Origin: Streptomyces coffeae
GTDB taxonomy: Bacteria > Actinomycetota > Actinomycetes > Streptomycetales > Streptomycetaceae
Direction: 5' to 3'
DNA: 64,000 nucleotides
Assembly (NCBI RefSeq): GCF_016741875.1
Contig: NZ_JAERRF010000033.1
Coordinates: 30,022 to 94,021, forward strand
Shown here: piece by piece, positions 25,401 to 33,207 of the stretch
Layout: each line of letters opens with the position of its first letter
Position numbering within the stretch: the stretch's first letter is position 1
The notes under the pieces: model-generated
The model's database searches: none
Seen by the model: only the letters and a program-made list of their open reading frames with translations
What the model was told of the DNA's origin: nothing
Translations under genes and position numbers: made by a program

Positions 25401-26264
25401 ATGACCCCGCAGACCGGCCTGCCGACGATGCAGGAGACGACGTACGACATCGGCGGAAAGAAGATCTTCGCCGCGGAGGCGGGCGACGGCCCGCCCGTGC
25501 TTCTGCTGCACGGCGGCGGCCCCGGCGCCTCCGGCGTATCCAACTACGCCCGCAATATCGCCGAGTTGGCCAAGGAGTACCGGGTCATCGTGCCCGACCT
25601 GCCCGGCTACGGGCGCAGCACCAAGGGCATCGACGGTACCGATCCCTTCGGCTACCTGGCCGACGGCATCCGCGGCCTGTTGGACGCACTCGGCCTGGAC
25701 AAGGCCCATCTGGTCGGCAACTCCTACGGTGGCGCCTGCGCCCTGCGGCTGGCCCTGGACACCCCTGACCGGGTCGACCGCATGGTGCTGATGGGCCCCG
25801 GCGGGATCGGCAACACCCGCGCCCTGCCCACTCCCGGGCTCAACAACCTGCTGGGCTACTACACCGGCGACGGACCCTCGCGGCTGAAGCTGGAGAGGTT
25901 CATCCGCAACTACCTCGTCTTCAACGCCGCCGAGGTCCCGGACTCCGCCATCGAGGAGCGCTACCAGGCCAGCATCGACCCGGACGTGATCGCCTCTCCG
26001 CCGCTGCAACGCCCCGCCGGGCTGCGCGCCTTGTGGAAGATGGACTTCACCCGCGACCCGCGCCTGAGCCGGCTGCCCGTGCCCACCCTCGTCCTGTGGG
26101 GCGCGGAGGACAAGGTCAACCGGCCGTCCGGCGGCCGGATGCTGGCCGACCGCATGCCCAACTGCGACCTGTACCTCGTCGCCAACACCGGGCACTGGGT
26201 GCAGTTCGAACGCACCGACCTGTTCAACCGCCTGTGCGCCGACTTCCTGGCCGGCCGCCGATGA
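25401..26264 (+). CDS. Meta-cleavage product hydrolase (C-C bond alpha/beta hydrolase)
   Basis: A 287-residue alpha/beta hydrolase that should cleave the vinylogous 1,5-diketone made by extradiol ring opening, giving 2-hydroxypenta-2,4-dienoate and a carboxylic acid (BphD/MhpC/HsaD type). Visible: oxyanion segment LLLHGGGPGASGVSNY (34-49), nucleophile elbow VGNSYGG with Ser108, acid Asp237 in WGAEDKVNRP, and His265 in NTGHWVQFER. Start: ATG at 25401 after GAGG; Met10 is possible. Its TGA overlaps the dioxygenase ATG (ATGA). Expression is probably controlled by the upstream TetR. Precise substrate cannot be read from sequence. Confidence 0.93.
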   Translation: MTPQTGLPTMQETTYDIGGKKIFAAEAGDGPPVLLLHGGGPGASGVSNYARNIAELAKEYRVIVPDLPGYGRSTKGIDGTDPFGYLADGIRGLLDALGLDKAHLVGNSYGGACALRLALDTPDRVDRMVLMGPGGIGNTRALPTPGLNNLLGYYTGDGPSRLKLERFIRNYLVFNAAEVPDSAIEERYQASIDPDVIASPPLQRPAGLRALWKMDFTRDPRLSRLPVPTLVLWGAEDKVNRPSGGRMLADRMPNCDLYLVANTGHWVQFERTDLFNRLCADFLAGRR

Positions 26265-27274
26265 TCATGCATGACGCCCCGTCCGTCTTCGGCGCCGTCC
26301 ACCTCGGATACATCGTCATCGAGACCAACCGCTTCGCCGACTGGCGCCGCTTCGGCACCGACGCCATCGGCATGCACCACGACCCCCTCTCCCGCAACCT
26401 GATGCGCTTCCGCCTCGACGACCAGGAATGCCGCTTCCTCATCCGGCGCGGCCCCGCCGAGGACGTCGTTGCCACCGGCTGGCACATCGACGACCACGCC
26501 ACCTTCGAACGCATCGAGTCCCGCATCCGCGCCCACGGCGCCCCCTGCACCGTCGGCACCGACGAGGAAGCCGCCCTGCGCGGCGTCGAGCGCCTGCTGC
26601 GTTTCCCCGGCCCCAAGGGCATCACACAGGAGATCTCCACCACCCCGGTGAAGTCGGCCGAGCCCCTGCGCATGCTCGCCTCAGGCTTCGTCACCGGCGA
26701 CGGCGGCATGGGTCACATCGCGCTGACCTCCACCAAGCCGATGCAGACGCGGGGTTACTTCAACACCGTCTTCGACGCCCGCCTGACCGACTACATCGAC
26801 GAGACCTTCAGCGGCGTCAAATTCAAGATTCGCTTCCTGCGCGTCAACGAACGCCACCACTCCATCGCGATCGCCGCCGCCCGCGGCCTGCCGATCGATG
26901 CGGTCCGCACCCGCGTGCAGCACCTCAACGTCCAGGCCGCCACCCTCGACGACGTGGCGCAGAGTTACCAGCGCGTGCACGAACTCGGCTTCGACATGGC
27001 CCTGTCCGTCGGCCAGCACACCAACGACAAGGAACTCTCCTACTATGCCCGCACCCCATCGGGCTTCGAGTGGGAGGTCGGCTGGAACCCCGTCGTCGTC
27101 GACGAGACCACCTGGGAGCCCACCACTCACCAGGGCATCAGCACCTGGGGCCACCTCCCGGTCGGCCAGACCATCATCGACAAGCTCGCCCAGTTCCGGG
27201 TCGGGGCCCGCTCCCTGGCCCGCCCGGAGAGCACGGTTCCGTCGCTGAGTGGCGCAGGCATTCCCGACGACTGA
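26261..27274 (+). CDS. Type I extradiol catechol dioxygenase (BphC/HsaC-like)
   Basis: A 337-residue vicinal-oxygen-chelate dioxygenase that opens a catechol ring next to the hydroxyls using Fe(II) and O2. It has two VOC modules (about 10-130 and 145-290). Metal ligands are His152 in GMGHIALTS, His221 in VQHLNVQ and Glu272 in PSGFEWEVGW; the active-site His-His pair is in NERHHSIAI (199-200), with Tyr in LSYYART. The C-terminal 45 residues form an extension rich in Arg/Pro. The hydrolase gene just upstream overlaps by ATGA, so the two enzymes act in sequence. Possible substrates include 2,3-dihydroxyphenyl-propionate-like or bicyclic catechols; I cannot choose. Confidence 0.93.
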   Translation: MIMHDAPSVFGAVHLGYIVIETNRFADWRRFGTDAIGMHHDPLSRNLMRFRLDDQECRFLIRRGPAEDVVATGWHIDDHATFERIESRIRAHGAPCTVGTDEEAALRGVERLLRFPGPKGITQEISTTPVKSAEPLRMLASGFVTGDGGMGHIALTSTKPMQTRGYFNTVFDARLTDYIDETFSGVKFKIRFLRVNERHHSIAIAAARGLPIDAVRTRVQHLNVQAATLDDVAQSYQRVHELGFDMALSVGQHTNDKELSYYARTPSGFEWEVGWNPVVVDETTWEPTTHQGISTWGHLPVGQTIIDKLAQFRVGARSLARPESTVPSLSGAGIPDD

Positions 27275-27376
27275 CACGCGTTCACTGACGCGCGTTCGGT
27301 CACCGCGTCGGTCACCGCGTCCCGCCCTTGCGTCAAAGGGCAGCAGTCGGGGCGATCCCGAGAGTCCATCCCCCGA

Positions 27377-28126
27377 TCACGTGCCGGAGCGCAACGCACG
27401 TGACAGTCCCAACGCGGCGGTCCGTACCGCCGGAGCGAGCTGGGCGGGCCGGAAGCGGCTGCGGGGCACGGCGACCGACAGCGCCGCCACCGCCACCGCC
27501 CCGTCGAAGACGGGTGCCGCGATGCAGCTGACGCCCAGGGCGGCCTCTTCCTCCTCGTAGGCCAGGCCCGCGACCTGAGTCTGCTCGATGGCGGTGCGCA
27601 GCCGCTCCGGATCGGTGACCGAGTGCGGCGTGAGGCTGGGGAGGGGTGCGTCCAGCACCTCCTCCGCCAGCTCCGCGCCGGAGAAGGCCAACAGCGCCTT
27701 GCCGACGCCGGTGCAGGTCAGGGGAAGCCGACCGCCGATCCGGGAGGGCAGCAGCAGGGCGCCATGACCGTGGATGCGCTCCACGTAGACCACCTCGTGG
27801 CCTTCGCGCACCCCCAGATGGACGGTCTCGTGCGTGGCCTCGAACAGGTCCTGCAGAAAAGGCAGGGCCGCCTCGCGCAGATCATGCCGGCGCGGCACGA
27901 GTGAGCCGAGTTCGAAGAGCTTGCCGCCGAGCCGGTAATTCTCCGCCTCGCGTTCGAGCAGACCGAGCCGGACCAGTTCGCCACAGAGCCGGAACGCCGT
28001 GGTCTTGGTCAGACCTGTACGCCCAGAAATTTCCGTAAGACGGAACGATCCGCCGTCCGGGCGAAAGCAATCCAGGACTGCCACTGCCTTGTCCAGCATA
28101 TTTCCCTGTGTGCTGTTCCGTGTCAT
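27377..28126 (-). CDS. IclR family transcriptional regulator of the meta-pathway operon
   Basis: A 249-residue IclR protein from the ATG at 28126 (a GTG at 28150 in frame is an alternative). The winged HTH covers about 10-65 (FRLTEISGRTGLTKTTAFRL), followed by the IclR effector domain (about 80-245) with HETVHLGVREGHEVVYVERI and GKALLAFSGAELAEEVL. IclR regulators of aromatic pathways (MhpR, PcaR, HppR type) are often activators. It is divergent from the hydratase/dehydrogenase/aldolase operon; an inverted repeat overlapping its start lies just upstream of that operon's -35. A broken paralogue lies at 16.7 kb. Confidence 0.92.
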   Translation of the reverse strand: MTRNSTQGNMLDKAVAVLDCFRPDGGSFRLTEISGRTGLTKTTAFRLCGELVRLGLLEREAENYRLGGKLFELGSLVPRRHDLREAALPFLQDLFEATHETVHLGVREGHEVVYVERIHGHGALLLPSRIGGRLPLTCTGVGKALLAFSGAELAEEVLDAPLPSLTPHSVTDPERLRTAIEQTQVAGLAYEEEEAALGVSCIAAPVFDGAVAVAALSVAVPRSRFRPAQLAPAVRTAALGLSRALRSGT

Positions 28127-28132
28127 GGAACA
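28114..28132. promoter_or_regulatory. Probable IclR operator
   Basis: Perfect inverted repeat TGTTCC-N7-GGAACA (28114-28119 and 28127-28132). It covers the IclR start codon and ends 4 bp before the -35 of the divergent operon, a position suited to activation of the operon and self-repression. Confidence 0.6.
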
Positions 28133-28136
28133 TATT

Positions 28137-28166
28137 TTGCCGTTGCTCACGATGCACGTCTATACC
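28137..28166 (+). promoter_or_regulatory. Candidate promoter of the hydratase operon
   Basis: TTGCCG (28137-28142) and TATACC (28161-28166) with 18-bp spacing, about 75 bp before the leader peptide start. The -35 touches the proposed IclR operator. Confidence 0.5.
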
Positions 28167-28244
28167 TGGCATGCGTCACAGCGATGGCCGGCACACCCGT
28201 ACCGAGCCCCTCACCAGCTCCGCTCACTTCCGGAGGTAACCCGC

Positions 28245-28295
28245 ATGCCCATCCCGCAGTCTCTTCGCACCGCTCCGGACAGGGGCGAAGCATGA
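28245..28295 (+). CDS. Short leader peptide coupled to the hydratase gene
   Basis: A 16-residue frame (MPIPQSLRTAPDRGEA) starts at an ATG preceded by a perfect GGAGG with 8-nt spacing, better than the hydratase's own site. It ends in an ATGA overlap with the hydratase start. It may raise hydratase translation by coupling or be the remnant of a lost gene. No attenuator-type codon run is seen. Confidence 0.5.
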   Translation: MPIPQSLRTAPDRGEA

Positions 28296-29113
28296 ACGCC
28301 CGCGAGCCCGCCGGTGCGGTGGCCGAGGCGGCGGCCGTCCTGGACGAAGCCGCCCGCGCCGGCGTCCCGTGCCCCCCGGTGCGTCATCTGCTGCCCGAGG
28401 CGGACATCGAGGCCGCATACGCGGTGCAGCGCCTGAACGTCGAGCGAGGCATCGCCGCCGGCCGGCGTCTGGCAGGCCGGAAGATCGGCCTGACCTCGCC
28501 CGCTGTGCAACGCCAGCTCGGTGTCGACCAGCCTGACTTCGGCGCCCTGTTCGCCGACATGGCGGTGCCAGAAGGGCAGCTGATCGCCCCCGGCCGGCTG
28601 CTGCAGCCGAAGATCGAGGCGGAGGTCGCCCTGGTGCTCGGCGCGGATCTTCCGCACCAGGACCCGACCGTCGCCGACCTGCTGCGTGCCACGGCGTTCG
28701 CCCTGCCCGCGCTGGAGATCGTCGACAGCCGCATCGCCGACTGGGACATCACCATCGTCGACACGGTCGCCGACAATGCCTCCTGCGGCCTGTTCGTCCT
28801 CGGCGGCACCCCCGTACCGCTGGACCGGGTCGATCTGCGCAACGTACGGATGACCCTGACCAGGAACGGCGAGACCGTCTCACGGGGCACCGGCGCCGAC
28901 TGCCTGGGCAGCCCGCTCACCGCCGCCCTCTGGCTCGCCTCCACGCTCGTCGGCCTGGGCGAGCCGCTGCGGGCCGGCGACATCGTCCTGACCGGCGCGC
29001 TCGGCCCGATGGCCGTCGCCGCCGAAGGCGACGAGTTCACCGCTCACATCGAAGGGCTCGGCACGGTCGCCACCGCGTTCGCCGCCTCCGCCACGGAAGG
29101 AACTCGAGCATGA
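28292..29113 (+). CDS. 2-hydroxypenta-2,4-dienoate (2-keto-4-pentenoate) hydratase
   Basis: A 273-residue MhpD/BphH-type hydratase that adds water to 2-hydroxypentadienoate to give 4-hydroxy-2-oxovalerate. Family landmarks are GRKIGLTSPAVQRQLGVDQP, the metal-binding pair of Glu in QPKIEAEVALVL, and the third in PALEIVDSRIADWD. It keeps the FAH-like fold's end GDIVLTGALGPM. It overlaps the leader peptide at its start and the acetaldehyde dehydrogenase at its end by ATGA, so the operon is tightly coupled. It takes over the product of the hydrolase encoded at 25401. Confidence 0.93.
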   Translation: MNAREPAGAVAEAAAVLDEAARAGVPCPPVRHLLPEADIEAAYAVQRLNVERGIAAGRRLAGRKIGLTSPAVQRQLGVDQPDFGALFADMAVPEGQLIAPGRLLQPKIEAEVALVLGADLPHQDPTVADLLRATAFALPALEIVDSRIADWDITIVDTVADNASCGLFVLGGTPVPLDRVDLRNVRMTLTRNGETVSRGTGADCLGSPLTAALWLASTLVGLGEPLRAGDIVLTGALGPMAVAAEGDEFTAHIEGLGTVATAFAASATEGTRA

Positions 29114-30057
29114 CCACGAAGGTTGCCGTCATCGGCTCGGGCAACATCGGCACCGACCTCATGATCAAAATTCTGCGGCTCTCGGACTCTTTGGAGATCG
29201 CCGCCATGGCCGGCATCGACCCCGGCTCCGACGGCCTGGCCCGCGCCCGACGGCTGAAGGTCGCGACCACCCACGAGGGCGTGGACGGCCTGGTCGAGCT
29301 GGACGAGTTCGCGGAGGTGTCCCTCGTCTTCGACGCCACGTCCGCCGGAGCGCACAAGCGCCACGACGAGGTCCTGCGCACACTGGGCCGCACGGTCGTC
29401 GACCTCACCCCCGCCGCGCTCGGCCCGTACGTCGTGCCGCCGGTCAACGGCGACGCCCATCTGAACGCGCCCAACGTCAACATGGTCACCTGCGGCGGGC
29501 AGGCCACCATCCCCATAGTGGCCGCCGTCGCCGCCGTGACCCCGGTCCACTACGCAGAGATCGTCGCCTCCCTCTCCTCCCGCTCGGCGGGCCCCGGCAC
29601 GCGGGCCAACATCGACGAATTCACCGAGACCACCTCGTCGGCCATCGAGCAGGTCGGCGGCGCGGCCCGAGGCAAAGCCATCATCGTCCTCAACCCCGCC
29701 GAACCGCCCCTCATCATGCGGGACACCGTGCACTGCCTCATCGGCGACTGCGACGACGCCGCCGTGACCGCCTCCGTGGAGGAGATGGCCGCACGCGTCC
29801 AGACGTACGTCCCCGGCTATCGCCTCAAGCAGAAGGTGCAGTTCGAACGCGTCGCCATCGACGACCCACTGCGCTCCCTCCTGCCGGCCGCCTCCCGGTC
29901 CGGCCAGGCCGCCAAGGTGTCGGTGTTCCTCGAAGTGGAGGGCGCCGCCCACTACCTGCCCGCCTACGCCGGCAACCTCGACATCATGACCTCGGCCGCC
30001 CTGCGCACCGCCGAGCGCATGGCCGCTCACCGCACCACGAAGGTGGTCTCCTCATGA
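29110..30057 (+). CDS. Acetaldehyde dehydrogenase (acylating)
   Basis: A 315-residue MhpF/BphJ/DmpF-type enzyme that oxidises acetaldehyde with NAD+ and CoA to acetyl-CoA. The Rossmann start KVAVIGSGNIGTDLM (4-18) binds NAD; the catalytic Cys128 is in NMVTCGGQATIP; the dimerisation/C-terminal segment EVEGAAHYLPAYAGNLDIMT is complete. It forms a channelling complex with the aldolase encoded next, with which it overlaps by ATGA. Length is the family norm. Confidence 0.94.
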   Translation: MTTKVAVIGSGNIGTDLMIKILRLSDSLEIAAMAGIDPGSDGLARARRLKVATTHEGVDGLVELDEFAEVSLVFDATSAGAHKRHDEVLRTLGRTVVDLTPAALGPYVVPPVNGDAHLNAPNVNMVTCGGQATIPIVAAVAAVTPVHYAEIVASLSSRSAGPGTRANIDEFTETTSSAIEQVGGAARGKAIIVLNPAEPPLIMRDTVHCLIGDCDDAAVTASVEEMAARVQTYVPGYRLKQKVQFERVAIDDPLRSLLPAASRSGQAAKVSVFLEVEGAAHYLPAYAGNLDIMTSAALRTAERMAAHRTTKVVSS

Positions 30058-31085
30058 CCGCGCCCCAGCCGAGCACCCTGTACATGCAGGATGTGACCCT
30101 CAGGGACGGCATGCACGCCGTCCGCCACCGCTACACCGTCGAACAGGCCCGCACCATCGCCGCCGCACTCGACACCGCCGGACTCGCCGCGATCGAGATC
30201 GCCCACGGCGACGGCCTGTCCGGCTCCAGCATCACCTACGGCGTAGGCGCCCACACGGACTGGGAGTGGATCGAGGCCGTCTGCGACGCCGTGACCCACG
30301 CGGTGCCCACCACCCTGCTCCTGCCCGGCATCGGCACCCTGCACGACCTGCGCCGAGCACACGCGCTCGGCATCCGCTCGGTGCGCGTCGCCACCCACTG
30401 CACCGAGGCCGACATCTCCGCCCAGCACATCGCCGCCGCCCGCGACCTGGGCATGGACGTGGCCGGCTTCCTGATGATGTCCCACATGGCCGACCCCACC
30501 GAACTGGCCCAGCAGGCCGGACTGATGGAGTCCTACGGCGCGAACTGCGTCTACGTCACCGACTCAGGCGGCCACCTCACCATGGACGGCGTACGCGACC
30601 GCATCCGCGCCTACCGCGACGTCCTCGACCCGTCCACCGAACTGGGAATCCACGCCCACCACAACCTCGGGCTGGGCGTGGCCAACTCGGTCGTCGCCGT
30701 CGAGAACGGCGTCACCCGAGTCGACGCCTCCCTCGCCGGCCAGGGAGCCGGAGCGGGCAACTGCCCCCTGGAGGCGTTCGTCGCGGTCGCCGAGCTGACG
30801 GGCTGGGAGCACGGCTGCGACCTGTTTCCCCTGATGGACGCCGCCGACGACGTCGTACGCCCCCTCCAGGACCGCGAGGTGCGGGTGGACCGCGAGACCC
30901 TCACCCTCGGATACGCGGGCGTGTACTCCAGCTTCCTGCGCCATGCTGAGACAGCCGCCCGCCACTACGGCATCGACGCCCGCGCGATCCTCATCGAGGT
31001 CGGTCGCCGCAAGCTGGTCGGCGGCCAGGAAGACATGATCACCGACATCGCCCTCGACCTCGCAGCAGCCCGCACCACCGCCTGA
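30054..31085 (+). CDS. 4-hydroxy-2-oxovalerate aldolase
   Basis: A 343-residue DmpG/BphI/MhpE-type Mn-dependent aldolase that splits 4-hydroxy-2-oxovalerate into pyruvate and acetaldehyde, the latter passed to the partner dehydrogenase. The HMGL-like TIM barrel starts with DVTLRDGMHAVRH (Arg17, Asp18 and His21 are the expected catalytic/metal residues) and has the metal-binding GIHAHHNLGLG near 198. The C-terminal communication domain (about 275-340) is present. Last gene of the operon; downstream sequence is mobile-element debris. No nearby hairpin terminator is clear. Confidence 0.94.
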   Translation: MTAPQPSTLYMQDVTLRDGMHAVRHRYTVEQARTIAAALDTAGLAAIEIAHGDGLSGSSITYGVGAHTDWEWIEAVCDAVTHAVPTTLLLPGIGTLHDLRRAHALGIRSVRVATHCTEADISAQHIAAARDLGMDVAGFLMMSHMADPTELAQQAGLMESYGANCVYVTDSGGHLTMDGVRDRIRAYRDVLDPSTELGIHAHHNLGLGVANSVVAVENGVTRVDASLAGQGAGAGNCPLEAFVAVAELTGWEHGCDLFPLMDAADDVVRPLQDREVRVDRETLTLGYAGVYSSFLRHAETAARHYGIDARAILIEVGRRKLVGGQEDMITDIALDLAAARTTA

Positions 31086-31282
31086 CTCGAAAGAACCGCA
31101 CACGGTCAGTTGAGGCCGCGTCAGAAGCCAGGCCTGACACCCCCCGGACGTCGAAGCCCGCCTCCGCAAGAAGATCGTCAACCTCAAGGAGACGATTGCC
31201 AACATGTAACGGGGGTGGAGCGAAGGGGCCGGGTCGCTCGTGGCTGTTTCGTTCGGTCGACCAGAGCTCTGGGAGGAGCCCG

Positions 31283-31417
31283 ATGGACCAGCTGAAAGCA
31301 TCTGGCAAGCCGTTCGACATCTCCAAGTGGGGGTGTGGGATGCGTGGATCAAAGTGAGGGCAATCAGGGAGCGCCGGGGGTGGACGGGGTGTCCATCGAG
31401 GAGTTCGAGGCGAGGCA
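31283..31417 (+). mobile_element. Group II intron reverse transcriptase/maturase, N-terminal relic
   Basis: Three successive plus frames read MDQLKASGKPFDISKW, VWDAWIKVRA and NQGAPGVDGVSIEEFEA, the start of group II intron-encoded reverse transcriptases (KxNxGAPGVDGxS). Two single-base deletions (near 31332 and 31363) separate them. A good ribosome site GGGAGGAG precedes the ATG. The rest of the protein is lost at about 31417. The ~75 bp upstream may be intron domain IV sequence. Confidence 0.75.
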
Positions 31418-31610
31418 GCCGAGGCCGTGCTCGCCCTGCCCGAGGACCCCGACGCACGGGCCAGCGCGCAGGCCGCCATGGTGTGGATCCTCGGCGTCAC
31501 CGGCAAGCTGTGCTGGCCCATACCGGACCGCGGCCTGCACAAGCGGCTGCACCGCATCACCATCCAGACGCTCATCGTATGGGGCGATCAGGACGCACCA
31601 GCAGTCGCAC
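31418..31610 (+). pseudogene. Alpha/beta hydrolase C-terminal fragment
   Basis: The plus frame reads AVLALPEDPDARASAQAAM, then WPIPDRGLHKRLHRIT and QTLIVWGDQD, a typical cap-plus-acid-loop segment of an alpha/beta hydrolase. It lacks both the nucleophile and the His. The left border joins the group II intron relic, the right border the IS3 relic. Confidence 0.65.
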
Positions 31611-31832
31611 TCTTCGGAGCACGTCCATGGGGAGCCGGTGCAGCAGCGCTGCCAGAAGTGCCCGGTCGCTCGGGGCGAATCGCCCCCGTTCCTTGCCGAG
31701 TTGGTGTTCCAGCACCGTGATCGGGTGGCGCAAGGCGAGTATCTCGACAGTTGTATGGCGGTCGCTCATTGGTAGCAGGCGCAGCATGGCGAACGTATGC
31801 GTCACGCCCAAGTAGGCCAGTCGCAGCAGCAC
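31583..31832 (-). mobile_element. IS3/integrase N-terminal relic
   Basis: The minus frame reads LLRLAYLGVTHTFAMLRLLP, EILALRHPITVLEHQLG and DRALLAALLHRLP, the N-terminal region of actinobacterial rve-type integrases. The catalytic DDE domain is missing; the frame ends at the hydrolase fragment. Confidence 0.7.
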
Positions 31833-32586
31833 GGTCGATCATCGTGCCGCGGTGAGCGCCAGCCTCGCGAGAGCGCCCGTTCGGGCAGCTGTGGCGTTCG
31901 GTTCCGGAGGGCGGATGCCATTTTGGGCAAGCGCAGTGCCGAGGTTCCGTTGGCCCCACGGCCGTTGACCGTCCACTGGCGGGGCCCGGACGGCCGTCCG
32001 GGCCCCGCGGCATTCACACGCGACGGCGGCGCGGTCGAGACTGCCGCCTCCGGCACCTAGTCGACCCTGGGGCTGGAGTGCACGCGTTCCTGAGCCTGAG
32101 AGGGATACCACCGGGGCCGTGCCGGGGCGGCTCCTGCCTGTCCCAAGGGCGGATCCTGTCCCCGAAGACGGGCGCAGGTAGCTGCACCTGCTCGAGGAGC
32201 CCGGCCACCGCACGTTGCGGTAGCCGGGTGTGGAGGCAACGGCGGAGAACGAGCGGCAGGCAGGTGGGCACGACCACCCAGTTTTTGAGCACAGAAGTAC
32301 ACCGGTTTCAGTGAGAAGTCCGCAGCAAAGGGAGCGCGGCGCACAGGCGCGACGCGCGACGATTCAGCGCTCGGGAGGTCTCACAGGGTGTACAACGGCA
32401 CGTCCTTGACGAGATGACTTGGGTTCGGCAGCACGGTAGTGGCGCACAGGGGCGCTGTTCCACTGGTTTTCGAGCGCCTCGCCGCCTAGCCGCCGGCTGC
32501 CCGGGTCGTCGATGCAGAGCCGGGACCACGGCTGTCGGCGCGGCAGCGTCGTGTCGGTCGCCTTCTCGCCATAGAGGACATGCAGG
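31833..32586. other. Debris region without recognisable genes
   Basis: Several short frames on both strands, none with a family likeness, ribosome site or consistent codon bias. Given the relics on both sides this is most likely decayed DNA. Confidence 0.4.
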
Positions 32587-32742
32587 GTCGCGCACCTCGA
32601 ACTGCGCGCAGTGGTCACGGTGCTGCGCACCGACTTCCCTCACGCCCGCCTCACTGTCCCCTTCACCGAGCTTCAGCAGACCAGCATCGGTGGCCTGCAA
32701 GGCAGCCGGCTGACCACCCTCCCCGTTGTACTGCACGGCTGA
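32587..32742 (+). pseudogene. Cytochrome P450 C-terminal fragment
   Basis: 52 codons reading HLELRAVVTVLRTDFPHARL, VPFTELQQTSIGGLQGSRLT and LPVVLHG before a stop. This is the segment after the heme-binding Cys loop in bacterial P450s (LARLELRVVLxxLLRRFP...RGLxxLPVxW). The heme loop itself is not present upstream, so nothing functional remains. Confidence 0.6.
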
Positions 32743-32759
32743 CAGCCAGCGGGCGCGTC

Positions 32760-33160
32760 AGTCCTCCCCGGGATCGGCGGAGGGCGTGATCGTCCGGTTC
32801 GTCCTGCCTATGGATCCCCCTTTTCGTCCGGTGGCGGCGGCGTGCTGGTGGGCGCGGACGATGGTGGAGTCGATCTGGACCAGCCAGTCGATGTCGCCGG
32901 CTGCGTCCGCGCGGGCCTGGATCTGCTGGAGAGCTCGGGTGAACACGCCGTCCAGGGCATAGCGGCGGAAGCGGGTGTAGACCGTCTTCCATGGCCCGTG
33001 GCGTTCCGGCAGGTCACGCCAGGAGATCCCGGTCCGGATCTTGTAGACCATCCCATGGATGACCTGCCGGTCCGACACGCGTGGTCAGCCAGTCGCGGCC
33101 CGCGGTATGAGCGGAGCGAGTAACTCCCACTCTTGGTCGGTGAGTTCATGGCGGCGTATC
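32760..33160 (-). mobile_element. IS5-family transposase N-terminal relic
   Basis: Minus frames read DRQVIHGMVYKIRTGISWRD, ERHGPWKTVYTRFRRYALDG and DWLVQIDSTIVRAHQHAAAT, the N-terminal half of an IS5 transposase including the first catalytic Asp (IDSTIVRAH). A frameshift follows near 32820 (DHALRRSRGGLT in another frame) and the element ends at the P450 fragment. It is a different IS5 subgroup from the relic at 10.1-10.6 kb. Confidence 0.8.
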
Positions 33161-33207
33161 ACGCCACCATGATCCACCACCCGATGATCCTTGGAGGCGG
33201 ACCCTGG

